A stretch of DNA of 27,601 bases from a virus. Shown one piece after another: positions 15,753-23,956 of the stretch. The position numbers and the translations under genes are program-made. The notes beneath the pieces were generated by a model. The model had not been told where the DNA came from and searched no databases. It saw nothing but the letters and a program-made list of their open reading frames with translations. The first letter of the stretch is position 1. The number at the start of each line of letters is the position of its first letter. Location of the stretch: positions 1 through 27,601 of the IMG/VR virus record IMGVR_UViG_3300044858_006286; one strand, 5' to 3'.

Positions 15753-18255
15753 TTTAAAACAAAGAGAATATTACAAAATTTTTACAGGTACCAACCAAGA
15801 AGGAGGATTAGATAAAATACATCTCGGTTACGAATCAGATTCTGTAGAAATTACATTTAAAAAGGACTATCACACATATTTTCACGTACCTTTTTTTACT
15901 CAGGTTCAGGCTCTTAGCAACAACAACATTACGGGAGACGGAGCAACACCTGGCCCTATACCTGCAATGTCTGACCGAATACAGCAAAAGTTAGGAGGGT
16001 ACGGACAAAATACTCCGTGGGGCAACCCTTCAGGTAAAAGAACCTTTACAGGTACACCAGCTGTAACTAGTAATTCTAATCCATTAAACGGCTTTACTGA
16101 CGGCACTTGGCTGTGCAGCTGGCTATATTCAGTATCCGGAGAAAGCCCGCAATGGTTTGATAGATATTATAACCCGGGTAGAATAGCGTACGAAGAAGCA
16201 TTGCAGGGTGATGCAAACTTCGATGACTACATTATCAACGATCCTATCTTTGTTGATATCCCTTCAACAATGCTTCTTGAACCTGGTGTATGGTATCAAT
16301 ATTTTCACAACGGTGAAAAATCTGCTGCTGAAATAGTTAATAGTTTTGCGGGAGATGATAAAAGTAAATTAACTCTCAATATAGAAAATTGGTCTCCTTT
16401 GCCACGAGACACCTCTATTTACAATACCTCTATAATAACACAAAATTTTAAGAGTGAATGGATAGTTAACGACACAACACCTGGTACAATTCAAAAAGAA
16501 GTTTTAAGTTTTAAAAATACTGATTTTATTGATACAAGAGTTGTTTATAGTACCGCTTACAACAATCCTGATGAGTATACTTTAACTTTTTGGGCACAAA
16601 ATGATGATTGGCAAAATGCCCCCGGTACTCAACTTATAGGTAACTATAACGACGGGGGATACGGTGTATTTTTTAATAATTTAAAGTATTACCCTTATTT
16701 CGTTGTGCCTGAAACCTTTTACGGCCATGTCTTTTATTTTAATTCAGAAGGGAATAACTACTTAGACAAAAGCACCCAGGTCGGGTCAACAGATAATGTA
16801 AACACTGGCACAAGTAGCATTGTTCAGGTTGCAATTAATAGTAATAACGAAACTATTGTGGCAGATGCCGGTAACCAAAAAAGAATATATAAACTAAACC
16901 ATCTCGGTGATGTTATAGCTACCACTAAAAACTCAGTAGGAACAAATTACAATATAACAGGTATTCCAAAACTTATAGCTATAGATGGAAAAGATGGATG
17001 CTATCTAATAACTACAACCGACACTTACTACTTCGATAAAGACTTAATATTTGTCAGTTTGTCAGCAGGTCTGGGATATCAGGATAATGAGCTTATAGCC
17101 TTTGATACAACAGGCACTCTTGTCAGAGAGGCGTCTTGTTTAGATCTAAAATTTGATAATACTAATCAAAAATGGACCGTAAAAACAAACGGCGATCTCT
17201 ACTGTGAAAATGTTTCCCTATCGGGTATAGTAAATAACGTAACAAATATAGCTATAGATCCTGAAAATAATATATGGGCTCTTTATGGTACTAATAAGAT
17301 TTATAAAATTAACCCTGTATCAAAACAAATTATAGACTCATTTGAAATAGGAGTGGATGTTCCGTCAGATATTAAAAATATAAGTTTTATATATACATAT
17401 GATAGACTAGCTGATACTAAAGAATGGTATGCATTAATTTACCACAGCTACGAAAAAACTCTATATCAAGTAACTCTTAACGGCAAAATACATAAAACAA
17501 CACTTATACCGACAAAGCTTGATATCCAAATATCCCCTCCAACTATACAAGATAAAAATAATTTAACTTTTAACGGTAAGGGTGATTTTACTGGCTATGA
17601 GTGGAAGAGAATATTTCATAAAGTTCTTTACAATAACAACCCTCAAATACAATTTAAACAGGCAGTAAGACGTTTCAATACAGGGCTACCCCAATCCGTG
17701 CAAATTCTGTCCGTGCCAGTAAACTATCTTACAAGCGACACTTGGCATTTTATAACCTGCACATTACAAAACCGTACAATGAGAATCTATATTGATTCTC
17801 GTTTAAGAGATGAACTTGTTATACCCAACTCTTATATTATTAGTAATACTAGAAAAAACGATCTATACATCGGAACCCCTTGCGGTAAAACGACAAACCT
17901 TAATAAAGAAATAAATTCTACTGCTCTTATATTTGACGGTTTAATAGATAAAATAAGATTTTACAATTACGCAATAAAAAGCTCGTTCTTGCAGATATTT
18001 GTAAGAGAGTTATTTTTAGCTGAAGATCTTGTCTGGAATATACCAACTGCCAATCTTCAATATATTGAAATAGTTGACAGGTTTTTTAAACATAAACTAC
18101 CCGGTTCAAAAAGTCAGTTTTTTAAAATAAGATTAGCAGGGTCTCAGATTGCTGATACCGCTACTAGACAAACAATAGAAACTACTATTAGAGCTGCAGT
18201 AGAGCAAATCAAACCGGCATATTCAGAGCTTTTGAGTATAGAATGGATTGAATAA
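15745..18255 (+). CDS. Virion protein with LamG/concanavalin-like domain interrupted by a beta-propeller
   Basis: 836 residues. The N-terminal ~270 residues are unknown. Residues 277-312 (YTLTFWAQNDDW, then GGYGVFF) read as the first half of a LamG (concanavalin-A-like lectin) sandwich. The second half appears only at about 653-745: DTWHFITCTLQNRTMRIYID, then DLYIGTP, then FDGLIDKIRFYNYAI. Between them, about 358-588, lie NHL-like blades (VQVAINSNNETIVADAGNQK, NIAIDPENNIWALYG). The C-terminus (TRQTIETTIRAAVEQIKPAY) is helical and ends in EWIE. The start overlaps the previous gene by 8 nt; an AGGAGGT 14 nt upstream is too far away to be a normal ribosome site. LamG folds bind glycans or proteins, so a host-binding or adaptor role fits. 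Confidence 0.78.
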   Translation: MNNLKQREYYKIFTGTNQEGGLDKIHLGYESDSVEITFKKDYHTYFHVPFFTQVQALSNNNITGDGATPGPIPAMSDRIQQKLGGYGQNTPWGNPSGKRTFTGTPAVTSNSNPLNGFTDGTWLCSWLYSVSGESPQWFDRYYNPGRIAYEEALQGDANFDDYIINDPIFVDIPSTMLLEPGVWYQYFHNGEKSAAEIVNSFAGDDKSKLTLNIENWSPLPRDTSIYNTSIITQNFKSEWIVNDTTPGTIQKEVLSFKNTDFIDTRVVYSTAYNNPDEYTLTFWAQNDDWQNAPGTQLIGNYNDGGYGVFFNNLKYYPYFVVPETFYGHVFYFNSEGNNYLDKSTQVGSTDNVNTGTSSIVQVAINSNNETIVADAGNQKRIYKLNHLGDVIATTKNSVGTNYNITGIPKLIAIDGKDGCYLITTTDTYYFDKDLIFVSLSAGLGYQDNELIAFDTTGTLVREASCLDLKFDNTNQKWTVKTNGDLYCENVSLSGIVNNVTNIAIDPENNIWALYGTNKIYKINPVSKQIIDSFEIGVDVPSDIKNISFIYTYDRLADTKEWYALIYHSYEKTLYQVTLNGKIHKTTLIPTKLDIQISPPTIQDKNNLTFNGKGDFTGYEWKRIFHKVLYNNNPQIQFKQAVRRFNTGLPQSVQILSVPVNYLTSDTWHFITCTLQNRTMRIYIDSRLRDELVIPNSYIISNTRKNDLYIGTPCGKTTNLNKEINSTALIFDGLIDKIRFYNYAIKSSFLQIFVRELFLAEDLVWNIPTANLQYIEIVDRFFKHKLPGSKSQFFKIRLAGSQIADTATRQTIETTIRAAVEQIKPAYSELLSIEWIE
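16815..17510 (+). other. NHL-like beta-propeller region inside the LamG domain
   Basis: Roughly residues 358-588 of the 836-aa protein. Repeated units of the form hydrophobic-A-I-D/N-x-N-x-x-(I/V)-x-A/D are seen: VAINSNNETIVAD, IAIDGKDGCYLITT, IAIDPENNIWALYG. The flanks on both sides are LamG-like. Boundaries are approximate to about 20 residues. Confidence 0.55.
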
Positions 18256-18259
18256 ACCT

Positions 18260-18267
18260 GTTAAATA
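18260..18267 (+). promoter_or_regulatory. TAAATA box before the 1287-aa gene
   Basis: GTTAAATA ends 8 nt before the ATG at 18276 in a 20-bp gap, with a predicted leader of about 3 nt. No Shine-Dalgarno is present. Confidence 0.42.
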
Positions 18268-18275
18268 ATGTAATA

Positions 18276-21200
18276 ATGTCTAATTTTTTAACCATCCTAC
18301 CTGTAAGATTTGATAATGAGCCGTTTGTACGTTCTTTAACGGCTTCTATGCTTTTCTTGTCGGGTACAGAATACATACCTGCCACTGGAGCGGACATTGT
18401 GAGGTGGACATTTGACCCTACTACCGTATGGGCTGCCACGCTTAGCGGAGATACCTATACATCAGGTACCACCGCATCAGTTTCAGCTCTCGGAACTATG
18501 GTGTTTTATGTTACTGCAGACACTTATGATTTTACTATTGAAAACTACACTCTACTTCAAACCGGAATTACTGGAGCATTTTTATCAGGTTCCCCTTTAA
18601 GTGTAATCTCAACAAGTGCTTACGATATAGTTTATGATACATTTCCTTTTGTAGAGGGAATGACTACAATTTATATAAATTACGAAAACACTAACAATAG
18701 CACAATTTTTTATAGGTTAACAGCTGCCTCTCCTTACGTTTTTAACTATTATGCTACCAGTCCTTTCTTCAATTTAGGGGTAGCTCAATACAGAGGGGAT
18801 TATTTTGATAGCTGGTCAACTGTTAATAACACCGATACTCTTATTACGTCCTTCTCATCTCTTACCAGCTTTGATTCTAACTTACCTAGGGTTAGTAGTG
18901 TACAAGTTTATGTCTCAGCTATCTCAGCAATCGACTCACTCTCGTCTTGGTACTCTTCTCATCTTTACACAAATAGCTTATCTGCTAAATTTCTACGAAA
19001 CTTTTTAACAGCAGACTTTATTGGCTACCCAACGTATTATTTTGCCGATTTTCAAACCCAAGTAACTCTTACAAGCAGTAACTACACTACATCACCGGGG
19101 ATATGTTTTTACGGGGAAGGGCACACCGAGAAAATTAATTTATCGGCAGCTTTAAATAGTAATATTCAAAGGTATATTTGGACAGTAGGAGACAGCGATA
19201 CAGTAATATATCAAGTGTCTACAGTAGATCTTTCAGGAGCTCGAGCTGCAGTAAATATTAATACTGAAATAGGTTATTACCCTAGAATACCCGTATCACT
19301 GTTAGTAACCAACTCTGATATATTAACAAGTAGCCCTGTTGTATACTATCCCGAAAATCTCTCAGGCGGACCTTCTTTTTACCCATACTATAGTACTACT
19401 TTAGACGTAGAGGGAAATGAAAGTGTTGTTAATACGTATCTTAAGCAGAGTATAAAAGTTAATAGTTACGAGTCACCGCTGTCGTCTTTTTCACCGGGAA
19501 TTGAAGGTGAGGTTGAGCTTCCCGAGGATAATCAAGCCCAGTCTTACACCGCCTCTTTGGTTGTTGCTTTATCAGGTAAAGGTGCAATAGGAGGTTGCTT
19601 AGATAAGTATGGATTACTTTGGAAGTGGTCAACTTTTTCAGAGTGTTCCGCTTTTTCGACAGCGAGCCAGTTACCATCAAGTTGGGCAAATACTCAATGT
19701 CTTGTTTCTGCCGGCACGGTAGGCCCGTTATCCGCTACAAGCGCTCCCGCTGGAAAATACCCTAAAAGATGGAGAAACGAGGGAACACTTTCCGCCACAC
19801 AGTTCACTCCTAGTCCGGTATATTACACAGCTTCTAGTTTAAACTGGACCCTCTCCACCCCGTATTGGGAAGTAGACACAACACTACCCTCTACCATAAC
19901 AGACTATATATACACTTTAAGGTATGAAGACGACGGATCCACTCCCTTTACAGCCAGTATTAATAACGTAACCCCTATATATATTTCAGGCTCTCAGACT
20001 ATCTTTGGTATTATTTCCGCATTTCCCTATGATTGGCAGCAAAAACAGTTGCTACTAACCGATAGCGGCAACGCTACTATTGTACCTGAAAAACGGTTTA
20101 AGCTATATACTGCAAATAAATACCCGCTAACAGGCACTCAGGTAAAGTTTCAAAACTTATCTGTAAATCTAGCAGATGTTGATAGAGTTGTTATTGATTT
20201 AGGAGAAAATATTATACCTACGTTAAGCCCCGAGACAATAATATTATCAGGTGCAGATATTACAAAAGACATTTATACAACATACTTTGTGCCTGGCAAA
20301 AAAACTGTGCAAGCAACTGTGTTCTCAAACTCTGGGCAGTCTTTTGTAACTACATTTACAGATATCGTTGATGTTGTTACGAGGTACGATGACGTTGTTG
20401 TAGAAAATTATCGTACAAAAAACTCTGCACTTGTACTTCCTTGGCTTCAAAAACCTGTTATAGGTCCTAACGAATGGGTTACTGAAAATAATATTAATTC
20501 AGTTATAACAAAGTTTATAGACAATCTTAGCTATCTGCAAAATAGAGGTAGAGAATATTCAAGTGCAGTTACTGATTATATAGGCTGGCTGGGTACTCCA
20601 GCTATAACCGGCACCGGTTGTCCAGTGTATACGTGGGAAGATCTTGATTGTTTTAAGAATAATGAAAGTGTTACTTGGGTAGATGTTCAGCAACTTGATA
20701 CTAATCAACCTGAAATTACTGCTGATGGTAAATTAGTTACATGCGGTACTTGGGAACAACAGACTTGTAGCTCTCTATTACAAAACCCAAACTGCTTAGG
20801 TAAACACTGTATAGAGTGGAAGTGGAAAAGTCGTAAGTGCGCAACTGCAAAAGAAATTATTACCTGGAAAGACACAAGATGTAATCAACCATTTGCTAAA
20901 AAATGGTATTTTGAGCCCTGTGAGACAACTACTGGTGAAATCCTTATAGGTAATTACTGCGACGAAGGTTATTGGAATGTCAACATAACCCATTTAAACA
21001 AATATTACGACCCAATAAACAATTGTATCCCTATTACTAAGTGTATTTATCGATACATTGAAAGCCGTAACAATATAATCTATATCGGTCTTAATACTGA
21101 ACTTAAGGTTCTTTCTTCTGATTATGCTGCAACCCCTATTGCAAGTAGGCTGACCTTAGACGATGTTTCTTCGTTTAGAAATATTAAAGGACTGGGCGTA

Positions 21201-22139
21201 GATAGTCAAAATAAACTTTATATTTTAGACGCGGGGTTGAGTAAAGTTGGGTCGTATATTTTTAACCCAGATACAGCCAGCTGGGAGATATTTACCGTTT
21301 GGGGCGGTGTAGGTACTTCAAACTCTCAAACAAAATTTTTTACCCCTAATGATCTTCATATTGACTTAATAGATAATATTTGGATTGCCGATACCGGTAA
21401 TAAGTGTATAAAACAGTATTCCAATTCCGGTTCATGGCTTCAAACTATAAAAGATGATTTCTTTCAAGAGAATGAACCGCTGAGCGTGGTTGTTGATAGT
21501 GACAATCATCTTCATGTACTCACTAAAAAAGAAATTAGAATTTATACGTACAGTGGTGAATATTTAACAAGCTACTACTTTAACAATCTCACAAGCGAAA
21601 TACCAGTAAGAATTAAAACAAACAAAAACAGGGAAGTTATTTACGTAGTACTTAATAGCCAGGTTTACAAATTTTTTAGAAACGGAGTATATTACGGCGA
21701 AATTATTAATAATAAACCCTGTGTTACAGATATTAATGATGTTGTACAGGATGAATTCCGCAACGTGTTAATAGCGGCTGGCGACAAGGTAGTAAAATAT
21801 TTTGATGTGATGCAAGTAACAGATATAAAAGGGCCTTTACCTGGCACTTACTGGCCAACAAACAGTCTACTCATTCACAAAAATGAATACGTACAAAACT
21901 GGGTATACAATAAAGCGTTCCAGAGATTATGGGATAATATTGAGTTTTTTAGACATTCTTTAATTTTTGAAAACACCGGATGCAGAAAATATGTTGCCCC
22001 CGTTTATAGTAAAAATGACATATTAATTGGTCAAAACGAAATAGTAACTTCTGCAGTAGTTAATAGAGTTATTAGCTATCTGTGGACTAATCTGTCATCA
22101 GTAATAAATTATTTTGATCCTTCTTGTCCTAACGGATAA
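18276..22139 (+). CDS. 1287-aa virion protein: PKD-like domains, two Cys/Trp modules, C-terminal beta-propeller
   Basis: Ig/PKD-like sandwiches fill the first ~700 residues (for example IQRYIWTVGDSD, and FVPGKKTVQATVFSNSG near 672-688). A Cys/Trp module starts at C441 (CLDKYGLLWKW), right after a PKD-like strand. A longer Cys-rich block covers 782-883 and includes CLGKHCIEWKWKSRKC and KKWYFE. A propeller occupies about 944-1180 (GLGVDSQNKLYILDAG, DLHIDLIDNIWIADTGNK, VVVDSDNHLHVLTKK). A short motif of the form IG-x-NE-x-VT is present twice, at 729 and 1251, on each side of the block-propeller unit. The gene directly precedes the collar fibre gene, so a role in a distal tail fibre or baseplate-fibre adaptor is likely. 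No enzyme motif is visible. Confidence 0.8.
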   Translation: MSNFLTILPVRFDNEPFVRSLTASMLFLSGTEYIPATGADIVRWTFDPTTVWAATLSGDTYTSGTTASVSALGTMVFYVTADTYDFTIENYTLLQTGITGAFLSGSPLSVISTSAYDIVYDTFPFVEGMTTIYINYENTNNSTIFYRLTAASPYVFNYYATSPFFNLGVAQYRGDYFDSWSTVNNTDTLITSFSSLTSFDSNLPRVSSVQVYVSAISAIDSLSSWYSSHLYTNSLSAKFLRNFLTADFIGYPTYYFADFQTQVTLTSSNYTTSPGICFYGEGHTEKINLSAALNSNIQRYIWTVGDSDTVIYQVSTVDLSGARAAVNINTEIGYYPRIPVSLLVTNSDILTSSPVVYYPENLSGGPSFYPYYSTTLDVEGNESVVNTYLKQSIKVNSYESPLSSFSPGIEGEVELPEDNQAQSYTASLVVALSGKGAIGGCLDKYGLLWKWSTFSECSAFSTASQLPSSWANTQCLVSAGTVGPLSATSAPAGKYPKRWRNEGTLSATQFTPSPVYYTASSLNWTLSTPYWEVDTTLPSTITDYIYTLRYEDDGSTPFTASINNVTPIYISGSQTIFGIISAFPYDWQQKQLLLTDSGNATIVPEKRFKLYTANKYPLTGTQVKFQNLSVNLADVDRVVIDLGENIIPTLSPETIILSGADITKDIYTTYFVPGKKTVQATVFSNSGQSFVTTFTDIVDVVTRYDDVVVENYRTKNSALVLPWLQKPVIGPNEWVTENNINSVITKFIDNLSYLQNRGREYSSAVTDYIGWLGTPAITGTGCPVYTWEDLDCFKNNESVTWVDVQQLDTNQPEITADGKLVTCGTWEQQTCSSLLQNPNCLGKHCIEWKWKSRKCATAKEIITWKDTRCNQPFAKKWYFEPCETTTGEILIGNYCDEGYWNVNITHLNKYYDPINNCIPITKCIYRYIESRNNIIYIGLNTELKVLSSDYAATPIASRLTLDDVSSFRNIKGLGVDSQNKLYILDAGLSKVGSYIFNPDTASWEIFTVWGGVGTSNSQTKFFTPNDLHIDLIDNIWIADTGNKCIKQYSNSGSWLQTIKDDFFQENEPLSVVVDSDNHLHVLTKKEIRIYTYSGEYLTSYYFNNLTSEIPVRIKTNKNREVIYVVLNSQVYKFFRNGVYYGEIINNKPCVTDINDVVQDEFRNVLIAAGDKVVKYFDVMQVTDIKGPLPGTYWPTNSLLIHKNEYVQNWVYNKAFQRLWDNIEFFRHSLIFENTGCRKYVAPVYSKNDILIGQNEIVTSAVVNRVISYLWTNLSSVINYFDPSCPNG
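19596..19785 (+). repeat. Cys/Trp-rich protein module, copy C
   Basis: Residues 441 to about 503 of the 1287-aa protein: CLDKYGLLWKW, then C, SSWANTQC, and KRWRNE. It fits the C-x2-K-Y-x3-W-x-W pattern of copies A and B, but the second half is longer. Confidence 0.5.
20619..20924 (+). repeat. Cys/Trp-rich protein module, copy D, with an extra Cys-rich arm
   Basis: Residues 782-883 of the 1287-aa protein. The arm (CPVYTWEDLDC, SVTWVD, CGTWEQQTC) precedes CLGKHCIEWKWKSRKC, IITWKDTRCN and KKWYFEPCE. The core aligns with copy A (CLGK, W-x-W, TW-x4-CN) and shares KKW-x-FE with copy B. Confidence 0.58.
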
Positions 22140-22142
22140 ATA
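22135..22142 (+). promoter_or_regulatory. T4-late-type box GATAAATA before the collar fibre gene
   Basis: This box overlaps the stop of the 1287-aa gene and ends 8 nt before the ATG at 22151, with a predicted leader of about 3 nt. It has the full ATAAATA core of the T4 late consensus. Confidence 0.5.
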
Positions 22143-22150
22143 TATAAACA

Positions 22151-22819
22151 ATGTCCTGTCCTACAGTAACAACAATTCAAAAAACTGAGTGCATCGGTAA
22201 CTCACTTGTTACTATTAACTCTAATTTCGCTTCTCTTAAAGATGCTGCCTGTGATAATTCTCAGCAGATACAGGCTTTATTGAATAGCTTTGTCGGGGTA
22301 GTATCTTATTTCCCTGCAACGACTGCGCCCGCGGGATGGCTTGTGCTGAATGGTAGTGTGCTTTCAAGAGCCGAGTATTCAAATCTTTGGACGTTTGCTA
22401 GTAATAGCGGCAATATAACAACAACTGATGCTAGCTGGTTCTCTCTAAGTGCTGTAGGTCGTTTTAGCCCCGGAAACGGATCAACAACTTTTAGGTTGCC
22501 TGATTTAAGAGGTACGTTTGTAAGAAGCTTTGGAACATTAAACCCTTCAGTGGCTTCTGGTGGAATAGGCCTGTATCAGGCTGATGCATTTGAGAGTCAC
22601 ACCCATACGGGTACTACAAATACAGCGGGAGCACATACACATACAGCTTGTCAAGTCTACCCAATCGGTACCCAAGCTGAGGGAGGCGTCGCCGGTCGAC
22701 TGGGTTCCGGTGCAACCGGTTCAGCAGGAGCTCACTCTCATACTGTTTCTCTTAATAACACCGGTGGAACCGAAACCCGCCCTCACAACATAGCACTTTT
22801 ACCCTGCATTAAATACTAA
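22151..22819 (+). CDS. Tail fibre protein with phage collar domain (gp12-like short fibre)
   Basis: A 222-aa fibre protein. Residues 1-48 form an N-terminal module (IQKTECIGNSLVTINSNFAS, then LKDAACD) that also occurs in the next gene. Residues 49-130 carry the tail-collar domain (VVSYFPATTAPAGWLVLNGS, then LPDLRGTFVRSF). The C-terminus has three His clusters, HTHTG (150), HTHTA (162) and HSHT (195), and ends TRPHNIALLPCIKY. This is the classic ending of phage collar fibres; in T4 gp12 such histidines bind metal in the trimeric tip. T4 gp12 has 527 residues, so this is a short version lacking the long shaft. It probably attaches to the preceding large protein and contacts the host surface. 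Confidence 0.88.
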   Translation: MSCPTVTTIQKTECIGNSLVTINSNFASLKDAACDNSQQIQALLNSFVGVVSYFPATTAPAGWLVLNGSVLSRAEYSNLWTFASNSGNITTTDASWFSLSAVGRFSPGNGSTTFRLPDLRGTFVRSFGTLNPSVASGGIGLYQADAFESHTHTGTTNTAGAHTHTACQVYPIGTQAEGGVAGRLGSGATGSAGAHSHTVSLNNTGGTETRPHNIALLPCIKY

Positions 22820-22827
22820 CAAACAAT

Positions 22828-23055
22828 ATGTCATCTTGTAATTTCACAACTACCATAGACGAAAATCAGTGTATAGGAGATTCTCTAGACACTATAAATG
22901 CTAATTTCAGTGCTCTTGATGTGGCTGCATGCGACACTAAAGTAACATACAATACTTTAATAAGAACTCTAACAGCCTTTGCAGCTAACCCAGCAACAAC
23001 ATATACAACGCTAAGTACTCAGTTTAGAGAGTTATCTTCTCTTATTATTCCCTAA
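22828..23055 (+). CDS. 75-aa protein made of the fibre N-terminal module only
   Basis: Residues 6-40 (TTTIDENQCIGDSLDTINAN, then FSALDVAACD) closely match residues 6-39 of the preceding collar fibre protein. The remaining ~35 residues (TLIRTLTAFAANPATTY, then LSTQFRELSSLIIP) have no collar domain. The gene starts 8 nt after the fibre gene, which suggests coupling. It may be a free adaptor or cap that competes with or extends the fibre, or the remnant of a second fibre gene whose distal part was lost. The complete ORF, with a normal start and stop, favours a real product. Confidence 0.72.
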   Translation: MSSCNFTTTIDENQCIGDSLDTINANFSALDVAACDTKVTYNTLIRTLTAFAANPATTYTTLSTQFRELSSLIIP

Positions 23056-23072
23056 AAATTTACCCTCTCTAG

Positions 23073-23080
23073 AATAAATA
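23073..23080 (+). promoter_or_regulatory. T4-late-type box AATAAATA before the acidic protein gene
   Basis: ATAAATA core, ending 13 nt before the ATG at 23094 in a 38-bp gap, with a predicted leader of about 8 nt. It probably gives the acidic gene its own late transcript, bounded downstream by the terminator at 23903. Confidence 0.5.
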
Positions 23081-23093
23081 TAATTACAAACAT

Positions 23094-23879
23094 ATGAAGA
23101 AAAATCCTCTATCGGACATTTACGAAAACAAAGTTCTTCTTAACGAAGAAAAAGACAACGTCGTTCAAGACGCTAAGAAACTTGACGCAATGATTGATGC
23201 TAAAAAAGCTCAACCTGTTGCTGGTCAAGGCGCTGAAAAAGTTAAAGATTTAGAGGAACCAGAAGAGCTCAAAAAGTATTCAGACGGTTCAAAAGCTAAA
23301 GCTGAAACACTCAAAGACAGCGTAGAAGCTCCAAAAGCTGCTTTTGAAGGTTCATTTGAAAGACTTTTTAAAGCTACTATTAACGAAGATGTAATGGAGG
23401 AAGAGCCTGCTATGGACATGGAAATGGACGTTGAAGTTCCTACCTCAAACGAAGAGATGGTTGATGAGCTCGAAGACAAAGAAGACGAAGTTTCTGATCT
23501 CGTTTCAGATCTTAAGTCAGTAATGGATCATCTTCAGTCCATTCTTGACAAGATCTCCAACGAAGTAGAATCCAAAGAAGAAGGTGAAGAAGGTGAAGAG
23601 GAGATGGAGTTCGGCGGAGAAGAGGACGCTGAAGTCGAAGATGAACCGGTTAAAGAGGCAACCGAGCTAAAACCTCTTGGTGATAAGGGTAAAGTGCTCA
23701 TGGGCAAAAACAACAAAGTTGGTGGTGCACCTAAGGTACACGGCGGCAAAGCTCACGGCGGTGATGTTGAGTCAGATCCTAAACTTAAGCCTGCTAAAGC
23801 TCATGACAAAGCTCTTCAAAGCCCGAAGGCTAAGCCTGAAGTTAAGTCAACAGTAAAAGTTGGCGATTTCTTCAAGTAA
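23094..23879 (+). CDS. Acidic, partly coiled-coil protein; possible prohead core/scaffold
   Basis: 261 residues of strongly biased composition. The first ~100 are K/E/D/A-rich and helical. Residues ~85-95 form a FEGSFERLFKATI segment. About 122-155 is a heptad-rich coiled coil (DELEDKEDEVSDLVSDLKSV). About 157-185 is a near-continuous Glu tract, and the C-terminal ~70 residues are basic with G, K, P and H. Acidic, helical, highly expressed proteins of this kind act as internal prohead core proteins in T4 (gp67, gp68, gp22), but I cannot establish homology by eye. Its own promoter box and strong terminator suggest a separately controlled, abundant product. It could also be a tail or head decoration partner. 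Confidence 0.65.
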   Translation: MKKNPLSDIYENKVLLNEEKDNVVQDAKKLDAMIDAKKAQPVAGQGAEKVKDLEEPEELKKYSDGSKAKAETLKDSVEAPKAAFEGSFERLFKATINEDVMEEEPAMDMEMDVEVPTSNEEMVDELEDKEDEVSDLVSDLKSVMDHLQSILDKISNEVESKEEGEEGEEEMEFGGEEDAEVEDEPVKEATELKPLGDKGKVLMGKNNKVGGAPKVHGGKAHGGDVESDPKLKPAKAHDKALQSPKAKPEVKSTVKVGDFFK

Positions 23880-23902
23880 GATTATAATCTTACAGAATTT
23901 AG

Positions 23903-23933
23903 CAGCCCCTAGCAATAGGGGCTGTTTCTGTTT
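23903..23933 (+). terminator. Strong rho-independent terminator
   Basis: A perfect 9-bp stem, CAGCCCCTA (23903-23911) with TAGGGGCTG (23916-23924), is closed by a GCAA (GNRA) tetraloop and followed by TTTCTGTTT. It lies 24 nt after the acidic gene stop and just before the next TAAATA box, so it separates two transcription units. It is the only clear terminator in the window. Confidence 0.9.
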
Positions 23934-23943
23934 ACAGAGATAG

Positions 23944-23951
23944 CTTAAATA
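23944..23951 (+). promoter_or_regulatory. TAAATA box before the 191-aa gene
   Basis: CTTAAATA lies immediately after the terminator and ends 5 nt before the ATG at 23957, so a T4-type start would fall on the A of the ATG (leaderless). Confidence 0.42.
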
Positions 23952-23956
23952 CTATT

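Noticed and set aside
22151-23055. Diversity-generating retroelement acting on the fibre gene
   Set aside because: The fibre and 75-aa gene share an N-terminal module at protein level, but there is no reverse transcriptase and no template repeat with A-specific changes in the window.
23225-23749. Two Ser-rich ORFs on the minus strand
   Set aside because: They are shadows of the Glu/Lys-rich acidic gene (GAA/GAG reads as Ser-rich in reverse); composition and position explain them.
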